Notes under the pieces: generated by a model | Told to the model about the DNA's origin: nothing | Seen by the model: only the letters and a program-made list of their open reading frames with translations | Database searches by the model: none | NCBI GenBank assembly: GCA_934716785.1 | Contig: CAKUYM010000310.1 | Span: 1 to 5,260 of the forward strand | Direction of reading: 5' to 3' | Length of the DNA: 5,260 nt | Source: an uncultured Bacteroides sp. | Lineage (GTDB): Bacteria > Bacteroidota > Bacteroidia > Bacteroidales > Bacteroidaceae | Program-made: the position numbers and the translations under genes | In this document: positions 1 to 5,260 of the stretch, piece by piece | How the letters are laid out: each line of letters starts with the position of its first letter | Position numbering within the stretch: position 1 is the first letter of the stretch

Positions 1-632
1 CCTGATTCCAATACAATAGAACGAGCCGCAGTTGCCGGAATATAGTCTTTATCTTTTATCAGACCGGTTTCCGAATCATAAATGGAAGGTTCGAAATCAC
101 TCTCTCTCAAAGGTATTAACTGCAAATTATTAAAATATTTATATCCACCTTTATTCTCAACCTTTACATCAAACAGATAACCTTTACTTGGAGAACAATT
201 GACGAATGCCGACATTGCATTAGAATACATCACAAACTCTCCAGAATGCTTACGTATCTGAAATAGCGGACGATATTCTACCGTTCTTTTAGCTTCAATC
301 TCTTCAAGCGTCTTCTCTGTTCCGAGATAAGGACTTTTCCATACAGTTACCGGGAAAACATCAGTCAACTCTGGTGCCGGACTACCATCAGCCTTTACGA
401 TACGAGTTATTTCAAATGTCAAAGGAAGCGTTGAATTTCCTGATTGGAAATTATTTGAGAACAAAGTAGTTCTACCTAATACCGGTTTATATAGCTGTTG
501 AGTAAAATTCACTTCTCTATCAAACGCTTCTTGTACATCAGGTAAGAATTTTTCAACACAAGAGGTATTCAGAAAAGAGCATACTCCTATTCCGAGAAAG
601 CAAAAGAACTTTATGAATCTATTTTTTCTCAT
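1..632 (-). CDS. DUF5007-like surface lipoprotein, 3' end cut by window edge
   Basis: The reading frame opens at ATG 632-630 and stays open for 210 codons to the left edge, so the C-terminus is missing. The N-terminus is a lipoprotein signal: basic MRKNR, a hydrophobic stretch (about residues 6-21), and a loose lipobox LNTSC with the lipidated cysteine at residue 25. The mature part begins VEKFLPD. From memory of the family, the stretches YKPVLGRTTLF (48-58), PELTDVFPVTVW (87-98), the EIEAKR block (111-116), HSGEFV (129-134) and GYLFDV (151-156) match DUF5007 proteins of Bacteroidota, which often follow a fasciclin-domain gene in SusC/SusD operons. No function is established for that family. 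The start overlaps the end of the FAS1 gene by 14 nt, which argues for co-translation. The position is that of SusE/SusF-like surface binding proteins, so a ligand-binding or complex-stabilising role is inferred. No catalytic motif is visible. The gene and its frame are near certain; the family name is less so. Confidence 0.72.
   Translation of the reverse strand, partial: MRKNRFIKFFCFLGIGVCSFLNTSCVEKFLPDVQEAFDREVNFTQQLYKPVLGRTTLFSNNFQSGNSTLPLTFEITRIVKADGSPAPELTDVFPVTVWKSPYLGTEKTLEEIEAKRTVEYRPLFQIRKHSGEFVMYSNAMSAFVNCSPSKGYLFDVKVENKGGYKYFNNLQLIPLRESDFEPSIYDSETGLIKDKDYIPATAARSIVLES
619..632 (-). promoter_or_regulatory. 14-nt start/stop overlap, probable translational coupling
   Basis: The ATG of the DUF5007-like gene (632-630) lies upstream of the TAG stop of the FAS1 gene (621-619), in the +1 frame relative to it. 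The shared sequence reads ATGAGAAAAAATAG on the coding strand. No strong Shine-Dalgarno sequence precedes the ATG (only ACGGA close by), so re-initiation by ribosomes finishing the FAS1 gene is a plausible way to start the second protein. The overlap is seen directly; coupling is inferred. Confidence 0.6.
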
Positions 633-1404
633 TTCCGTAGTCTTTAAAATAATTAATAAACTTATCGTAACCAAAATTATGTTGATTGGTCAGAAGATGA
701 ATAACCGCATTGCGAGTATAAATATCATGCCAAATAACGTTTGTAGATTTCCATAAATCTTTCAACTGACTGCCATTCATATCACTAAGAGTGAAATCCC
801 TGACTCCTTCTCCCACAATGCCAGAAGCCGTTCGCTGAGTACAAGCTACATTCATTTGATATTTATATTTGTATGACTCTAAAGAAAGACTTTCTTGTGC
901 TTCTATGATCTTTTTCGTGTCATACTTTCCTGTGAATATATACCGGCAAAGCAATGTATCTACACATGCCCTATAATCATAATGCCTTATCTCAATGATA
1001 GGCTTCTTCGGATCATCCTTATTAGGTATTTCAATTTCAACATCAAAGGGTTCAATAAGTAACTCTTTTAAAAAAAGTGCTTTCCCCAATTTTTTTTGCT
1101 CACGATAAGTATTGAGCTGGTCAAATGAATATTCAAAACACTCATTCGGTACAGCAAATACGGTAAAATATTCATCTTCCTTTTCCAACTGTTCCCTTAA
1201 ACCGGGAACAGCATTGATGATGACAAGCATTGAGTCGTATTTCTGATTAAACAAATGGCTTGCTTCATCGGAAAAGTATTCCAAAAAAGTGCCATCATAC
1301 TCTTCCACTTCAACCGGTGGAATATAAGCAACTGACTCATAATCCCGGCAAGCACTGAAAAGTACTAAAGTTATTATCCCGATTATTATTGCGGATTTAT
1401 TCAT
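619..1404 (-). CDS. Fasciclin (FAS1) domain lipoprotein
   Basis: A complete 261-residue protein. Residues 1-19 form a lipoprotein signal peptide (basic MNK, hydrophobic core, lipobox FSAC, lipidated Cys19), so it should be anchored in the outer membrane, probably facing outward. A single divergent FAS1 domain spans about residues 38-250. A leading helical part contains VIINAVPGL (61-69). The H1-like motif is YFTVFAVPNECF (79-90; canonical form TVFAPTNxAF). A block LLCRYIFTGKY (151-161) matches the canonical LLxYHxxxGxY. The H2-like motif is RNAVIHLL (231-238; canonical NGVIHVxD), followed by an HNFGY tail. About 60 residues separate H1 from the LLxYH-like block, more than in compact FAS1 domains, so there is an insertion. 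Four cysteines besides Cys19 (89, 147, 153, 188) could form disulfides. FAS1 domains generally mediate adhesion or ligand binding, and no enzyme activity is indicated. The gene follows the SusD gene by 78 bp and overlaps the next gene. The start is supported by the signal peptide; there is no Shine-Dalgarno sequence, which is usual in this phylum. Confidence 0.85.
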   Translation of the reverse strand: MNKSAIIIGIITLVLFSACRDYESVAYIPPVEVEEYDGTFLEYFSDEASHLFNQKYDSMLVIINAVPGLREQLEKEDEYFTVFAVPNECFEYSFDQLNTYREQKKLGKALFLKELLIEPFDVEIEIPNKDDPKKPIIEIRHYDYRACVDTLLCRYIFTGKYDTKKIIEAQESLSLESYKYKYQMNVACTQRTASGIVGEGVRDFTLSDMNGSQLKDLWKSTNVIWHDIYTRNAVIHLLTNQHNFGYDKFINYFKDYGNEKK

Positions 1405-1420
1405 AGTATATATTTTTTTA

Positions 1421-1454
1421 TTTACGTATTTATATCAATCTAATATTTCGTAAA
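1421..1454. repeat. Short inverted repeat in the SusD-FAS1 gap
   Basis: TTTACG (1421-1426) and CGTAAA (1449-1454) are perfect inverted copies separated by 22 nt. In the transcript they could form a 6-bp stem just before the FAS1 start. There is no following U-run on the coding strand, so it does not look like an intrinsic terminator. It might be a processing or stability element, or chance in AT-rich DNA. It overlaps the candidate promoter. Confidence 0.2.
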
Positions 1455-1466
1455 ATCTATTCCAAA
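1435..1466 (-). promoter_or_regulatory. Possible weak internal promoter before the FAS1 gene
   Basis: On the coding strand a TTTG (1466-1463) is followed after 20 nt by TAGATTGA (1442-1435). The Bacteroides promoter consensus is TTTG near -33 and TAnnTTTG near -7, so the -33 box and spacing fit while the -7 box has two mismatches. Transcription would start roughly 20-30 nt before the FAS1 ATG. The region is very AT-rich and such matches arise by chance, so this is only a candidate. It lies in the one sizeable gap (1405-1482) of an otherwise tightly packed operon. Confidence 0.22.
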
Positions 1467-1482
1467 ACAATAGTTTTCAGAT

Positions 1483-3030
1483 TCATTGCCAATAAGAATT
1501 TTGTTCAATCATTGAATTGACAAGAATATCCTGATCAATAGGCCAGTAAATACCTCCTTCATTGATTAGTTTTCGTAGTTTAGTATCATTATTCAACAAT
1601 TTCTCCTGGCGTATCCGGTCGTACCATCGCCAACCCTCTCCCATAAGTTCTCTTCTTCTCTCCTCAAAAACAGCTTGAATAACTTTAGACTTATCACTAT
1701 TAAAATCTTTTTTATAAGAAACTGCACTCATTCCTCTGGCAGTTCTTATTGTATTAAGATGCACTATAGCTTGTTCTGGTTGATTTATTGCACACAAAGC
1801 TTCCGCACGAAGCAATGTGATGTCTTCAAGACGACTAAATACCAGTGCTGATCCGAAAATAGCATAATCATTAGTCGTAGGATTACCATTCTGAATAACT
1901 TTAATCTTACTAAAAATAGGATATTGAGATTCAACATTGTGAATATAGCTGGTATAGTATTTACCACTCTTCGAATCAATGCCGAACCTTTGATCATCTA
2001 CATTATTGAATATGGAAAACAAACTGTCTTTTGAAACGTACATATCGGGAGTACTTTTCTGCACAATCGGAGCTGCTAATGTCAATTCTTCAAGATGTCC
2101 ATTCTGCGATGCCTCACCTTCATTATGATCAAAAGTAAACCCTACAATACGAGACACCCTCCAGTCGGAATTGGTAAGAAAAAGTCCCTGCGAAGAAGTC
2201 AGATCCGCTACGCCAATATATTTTGCCTCTACACGACTCGCATTGTCCATAATATACGCAGCATAAGTTTCCGCATTCAAATAATTACCTTCCCAAGCTG
2301 CGATGTGTGCAAGAATTGCATATACAGACAATTTATTCAATAAGATACCTTGCCAGTCTTTCCCTTGTTTTCCATAATAAAGATTTGTTTTAGACCCCAA
2401 CTGGAAAGGTAGTACTGTTAATGCATTTTCCAGTTCTTCTTTCGCATAGCTTAAAACAAGACAGGCATCCGTTCGCTCCATCTTTGGAAAAGAGCCATTA
2501 TCATATGAATAAGTAACCAAAGGGACATCTCCCCATATACGCACCATATTGAAGTAAGCAAAAGCTCTTAGCGCTCTAGCTTGCGCAATATCCAACATCA
2601 AATTTTCTTCTGAATAGGATTTATCTTTCTCAAGGGTTCTCGGTGCTTTTTCGATAAAAATAGAAGCCGCATTTATAACCGCATAAAATCTTCTCCAATT
2701 AGAAATTTCCTTTATTACCGGAAATGACTCATTCAGATTATTATCTACGACCGCCTGAAGATCAAGACGATCAGTCACACTAAAATCTCCCCCGCGCAAA
2801 TCACCACAAATCCAATATGCATTATTTTCTACTAAAGCAGCTCGCATCAAGCCATATACCCCCATCAATGCAGCACGAGTATCTTCAAGAGTACTCCATT
2901 GCTGATCTTCCTTAGCTATACGCTTGGATTCTACATCCAAAAAATCATTGCAGGAAGTAAGCATCATAAAAAAGCCAACACCCAATAACAGTAAAAAGTG
3001 TGTTATTTCTTGATATAATTTACTGAACAT
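1483..3030 (-). CDS. SusD/RagB-type nutrient-binding outer-membrane lipoprotein
   Basis: A complete 515-residue protein, the usual length for the SusD family. The signal peptide ends in lipobox LTSC with lipidated Cys27, and the mature protein begins CNDFLDVES, typical of SusD homologues. The N-terminal SusD-like part includes LEDTRAALMGVYGLMR (48-63), GDLRGGD (76-82) and ARALRAFAYFNMVRIWGDVPLV (151-172), the last being the family's strongly conserved helix followed by GDVPLV. The C-terminal RagB/SusD part includes LLRAEALCAIN (406-416), HLNTIRTARG (424-433) and EERRRELMGEGWRWYDRIR (456-474), and closes with a YWPID...NSYWQ tail. SusD proteins are alpha-helical, TPR-based lids that sit on the SusC barrel at the cell surface and deliver oligomeric substrates. 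The start lies 18 bp after the SusC-like gene's stop, so the two are co-transcribed. The ligand cannot be predicted from sequence. No frame disruption is seen. Confidence 0.96.
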   Translation of the reverse strand: MFSKLYQEITHFLLLLGVGFFMMLTSCNDFLDVESKRIAKEDQQWSTLEDTRAALMGVYGLMRAALVENNAYWICGDLRGGDFSVTDRLDLQAVVDNNLNESFPVIKEISNWRRFYAVINAASIFIEKAPRTLEKDKSYSEENLMLDIAQARALRAFAYFNMVRIWGDVPLVTYSYDNGSFPKMERTDACLVLSYAKEELENALTVLPFQLGSKTNLYYGKQGKDWQGILLNKLSVYAILAHIAAWEGNYLNAETYAAYIMDNASRVEAKYIGVADLTSSQGLFLTNSDWRVSRIVGFTFDHNEGEASQNGHLEELTLAAPIVQKSTPDMYVSKDSLFSIFNNVDDQRFGIDSKSGKYYTSYIHNVESQYPIFSKIKVIQNGNPTTNDYAIFGSALVFSRLEDITLLRAEALCAINQPEQAIVHLNTIRTARGMSAVSYKKDFNSDKSKVIQAVFEERRRELMGEGWRWYDRIRQEKLLNNDTKLRKLINEGGIYWPIDQDILVNSMIEQNSYWQ

Positions 3031-3048
3031 ATTACTATATTTAAGGGG

Positions 3049-5260
3049 TTAAAATTTGAAACGTAAACCTAAGGATGCAGAACGCGGGATAGGCATAGAG
3101 TAGCCATCATAATTACCATTGAAACCAACTAATTCAGGGTCATTGCCAGAGAAACCTGTAATAGTAAACAAATTGTTGGCTGTCAAGTAGAAATAAAGAC
3201 TTTTGACTATTCGTTTCTTTTCACCTTTTAATGGAAGAGTATAGCCCACAGTCACATTTCTCAATTTTAAATATGAAAGCTTTTCCAAGAATAAATCTTG
3301 CTCCGCTCTATATGGAGACACTTTACTCAACGGATTATAGATAGGGTAATCATCCTTCTGATTCGGCAATTCTTGCCAAAAGAATATTTCTTTTACAGAA
3401 CGAATGGACTTCGTACGATCTAATGTCATAAAATCATAACGCTGTTGATCTCTGATATTCAATGCACTATGCCCCAAAGCAAAAAAGCAATGAAAGCTAA
3501 AATCAAATTGTTTATACTTGAATTGATTAGTTAATCCTCCTGTAAACCGAGGAAGCGCGTGACCTTTCAACACGCGGTCATTGTCATCAATCATATTATC
3601 TCCATTAATATCTGTCCACTTCGGATCTCCTTTTTGGAAGGGAACTCCATTTATACTCAACGGTTTACCATCTTTAACCGGAACTTCGCTATTATCAGCA
3701 TAGATTCCATTATTCTGATAAATCCAAAAAGCATCAACCGACTTGCCTACTTCAAATTTACGACCATTGATAACGACTTCATTCAATCCAGAAGGCAGTT
3801 TCTTCAACTCATTCTGATTGAGACTCATATTCAAAGAAATATCCCAACTTAAATGATTCGGATCATTTATAGCAAGCGGAGAAGCCGACACATTCATTTC
3901 GACACCTCTATTGGATATTTCCATTCCATTAACAAACTTATATTTGTATCCAAATTCCTGAGATACGGGCATTTGAATAATGATATCCTTTTCCCGGTTT
4001 TCATAAAAACCAAGCCCGATATTAACACGGTTGTTTAAGAAAGAGGCATTCAAATCAACACCTAATTTATCCGAATAAGGCCATCCCATACCATAATCTA
4101 CCCAGCCTATTGAATAAGGACGAGTTACCGCTGAAAAGCCATTGGAAGAAGATAACATTGATTGTCCACTCCATCCCAGCTCTGACGAAACATAGTTAGG
4201 ACCTAATGTAAATCTGTCTGATTGCACTATATGGCCTAAGCGTGCCCATGAAGCTTTTAATGACAATTTAGAGACAAAAGCTGAATTGTTAAAGAATTGT
4301 CTTCTCAAGTCCCATCCTAAAGAAAAAGCAGGGGAGAATAACCAACGTTTATCTAACTGAACATTAGAAGTACCATCGTATCTTATTAATGCACTTGCAT
4401 ATAAAAGCTTTTTAAAATTATAATCCAAAGCAAATGAAGTAGAAACCAACCGCGTTTCCAATCGGTCTGCAAAACGATAAACTCTTGTAAAACCTCCAGA
4501 GTTACTGGTCGTTTTTGTATCGTCTTCTCCATCATATCCCTTACTATAATTATAATGATGATAATCACTTTGTATCGAACCATCCCAACGAAAATCTAAT
4601 GCATGAGCAGGAGTCAAATCAAATAGATATCCAACTGAAGCGTTACCAATCAATCGTCTGTTGTATCCTGAATAGTCAGAAACAAAACTGACAGACTCCA
4701 TAAGGGTAGAAGGCCAGAATACATGACGCACATTGGTATTATAATCCAAAAGAACTCCGGCATTCATATGAAAGCGATTCTTGATATAACGCATAGATAA
4801 ATAACCATTCAGCAAATTGTTCAGATTTTCTTCTTTAGTCAAATTATCATAACTAAGAAAACGGTCATAGGTTCCATCGCCAGGTGCAATTGGGGTAGAC
4901 AAATCAGGTAAATATTCCATCTCCGTCAAACGATCTATGAAGTTTTTGTTTCTTTTGCGATCAATTCTATTCGCATTGATATAAGTACTTACTGTAAAAC
5001 TTGGTATAGGAGTTATATTCAGGGCAAAGCCAATGTTATATTTAGTATTTCCCACATTTTTTATAGCTCCGGATTCCTCGGTAAGTCCTAATGTGAATAT
5101 ATAATTAGCCAACGAGTTTCCACCTCCAATGGATGCGTTCACATTATATAAAGGAGAAGATTTGTAATAGGAATCAGCCCAATCAGGTTCTCCAAAATAA
5201 GATAATTCTCTTGGATCTGCTAAATAAGAAGGATAATATTGTTGTCCGGCAGGTATCTTT
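3049..5260 (-). CDS. SusC/RagA-type TonB-dependent outer-membrane transporter, 5' part outside window
   Basis: The frame is open from the right edge (first full codon at 5259, reading KIPAGQQYYPSYLADP) to TAA at 3051-3049, about 736 residues. SusC proteins usually have around 1000 residues, so roughly 300 are outside the window: signal peptide, carboxypeptidase-like regulatory domain and most of the plug. A GTG at 5142-5140 is an internal valine (YNVNASIGGGN), not a start. Visible family marks, in window residue numbers, are the early barrel strands NASIGGGN...YIFTLGL (about 41-59), FSPAFSLGWDL (308-318), NRGVEMNVSA (450-459), DINGDNMIDDNDRVLKG (550-566), PRFTGGLTNQFKYKQFDFSF (570-589), LSYLKLRNVTVGYTLPL (661-677), NNLFTITGFSGNDPELVG (696-713) and a C-terminal strand ASLGLRFKF ending in Phe, as expected for a BAM-assembled barrel. 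Family knowledge: it imports SusD-bound ligand into the periplasm using TonB-ExbBD energy. Substrate unknown. It sits directly upstream of its SusD partner. Confidence 0.95.
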   Translation of the reverse strand, partial: KIPAGQQYYPSYLADPRELSYFGEPDWADSYYKSSPLYNVNASIGGGNSLANYIFTLGLTEESGAIKNVGNTKYNIGFALNITPIPSFTVSTYINANRIDRKRNKNFIDRLTEMEYLPDLSTPIAPGDGTYDRFLSYDNLTKEENLNNLLNGYLSMRYIKNRFHMNAGVLLDYNTNVRHVFWPSTLMESVSFVSDYSGYNRRLIGNASVGYLFDLTPAHALDFRWDGSIQSDYHHYNYSKGYDGEDDTKTTSNSGGFTRVYRFADRLETRLVSTSFALDYNFKKLLYASALIRYDGTSNVQLDKRWLFSPAFSLGWDLRRQFFNNSAFVSKLSLKASWARLGHIVQSDRFTLGPNYVSSELGWSGQSMLSSSNGFSAVTRPYSIGWVDYGMGWPYSDKLGVDLNASFLNNRVNIGLGFYENREKDIIIQMPVSQEFGYKYKFVNGMEISNRGVEMNVSASPLAINDPNHLSWDISLNMSLNQNELKKLPSGLNEVVINGRKFEVGKSVDAFWIYQNNGIYADNSEVPVKDGKPLSINGVPFQKGDPKWTDINGDNMIDDNDRVLKGHALPRFTGGLTNQFKYKQFDFSFHCFFALGHSALNIRDQQRYDFMTLDRTKSIRSVKEIFFWQELPNQKDDYPIYNPLSKVSPYRAEQDLFLEKLSYLKLRNVTVGYTLPLKGEKKRIVKSLYFYLTANNLFTITGFSGNDPELVGFNGNYDGYSMPIPRSASLGLRFKF
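3577..3612 (-). other. EF-hand-like acidic loop in the SusC-like barrel
   Basis: The twelve residues DINGDNMIDDND carry Asp, Asn, Asp, Asp and Asp at loop positions 1, 3, 5, 9 and 12 and Ile at position 8, matching the calcium-binding EF-hand/dockerin spacing. A similar DxNGDGxIDxxDR segment is a regular part of SusC/RagA proteins, so it supports the family call. Metal binding here is an inference. Gly at position 6 of the usual loop is replaced by Asn. Confidence 0.5.

Noticed and set aside
619..632. A6 run at the FAS1/DUF5007-like junction as a slippage site making a fusion protein
   Set aside because: A fusion would carry the second lipoprotein signal sequence internally, which makes little sense; a separate start with its own lipobox fits better.
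1069..1097. A8 and T7 runs in the FAS1 coding strand, including a TTTTTTA heptamer in slippery phase, as a programmed frameshift or phase-variation site
   Set aside because: A -1 shift at the T7 run reaches a stop after about five codons, no alternative domain is reached, and such runs are common in AT-rich DNA. No stimulatory structure was evident.
1463..1476. AAAAC-TATT-GTTTT hairpin after the SusD stop as an intrinsic terminator
   Set aside because: The stem is only five mostly A-U pairs with no GC-rich core and no following U-run, so it is too weak to call.
1785..1997. Minus-strand open frame of 70 codons in another frame
   Set aside because: It overlaps the SusD-like gene entirely, where conserved C-terminal SusD sequence explains the DNA.
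2095..2343. Plus-strand open frame of 82 codons
   Set aside because: It lies antisense within the well-supported SusD-like gene, and its product shows no recognisable motif; it is a shadow frame.
3559..4038. Two adjacent plus-strand open frames (97 and 61 codons)
   Set aside because: Both lie antisense to conserved SusC-like barrel sequence and have no signal peptide or family motif of their own.
4386..4583. Minus-strand open frame of 65 codons with an isoleucine run
   Set aside because: The isoleucine run is the out-of-frame reading of Tyr/His/Asn codons (DYHHYNYS) in the SusC-like gene; it is not a membrane protein.
5140..5142. GTG as a possible start of the SusC-like gene
   Set aside because: The frame stays open upstream to the window edge and the upstream residues (DWADSYYKSSPLYN) are typical SusC sequence leading into the barrel, so the GTG is an internal valine.

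Overview
The window is a piece of a Bacteroidota (most likely Bacteroidales) genome. The evidence is a SusC-like TonB-dependent transporter followed directly by a SusD-like lipoprotein, AT-rich DNA, AT-rich start regions without Shine-Dalgarno sequences, and lipoprotein signal peptides on every gene whose start is visible. The genus cannot be fixed from the sequence alone.

All genes lie on the minus strand and are read from the right edge to the left. In transcription order they are: (1) a SusC/RagA-type outer-membrane transporter (3049-5260), missing its N-terminal part beyond the right edge; (2) a complete SusD/RagB-type surface lipoprotein (1483-3030), 18 bp downstream; (3) a complete fasciclin (FAS1) domain lipoprotein (619-1404), after a 78-bp AT-rich gap; (4) a lipoprotein resembling the DUF5007 family (1-632), overlapping gene 3 by 14 nt and cut by the left edge. 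There are no RNA genes, insertion sequences, CRISPR arrays or plus-strand genes that I can support. The only non-coding stretches are the 18-bp and 78-bp gaps.

The likely working unit is an outer-membrane nutrient uptake complex. SusD caps the extracellular face of the SusC barrel and passes ligand into it, powered by TonB. The two further lipoproteins sit where SusE/SusF-type surface glycan-binding proteins are found in classical polysaccharide utilisation loci, so they are probably accessory surface proteins for substrate capture or adhesion. No glycoside hydrolase, lyase, sulfatase, peptidase or regulator is inside the window, so the substrate cannot be named, and it is not certain that it is a glycan.

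The most interesting aspect is this accessory pair, a divergent FAS1 protein and a DUF5007-like protein joined by an overlapping start/stop and preceded by a possible weak internal promoter. The set of four is, to my knowledge, a recurrent Bacteroidota arrangement with poorly defined function, not something unique to this window.
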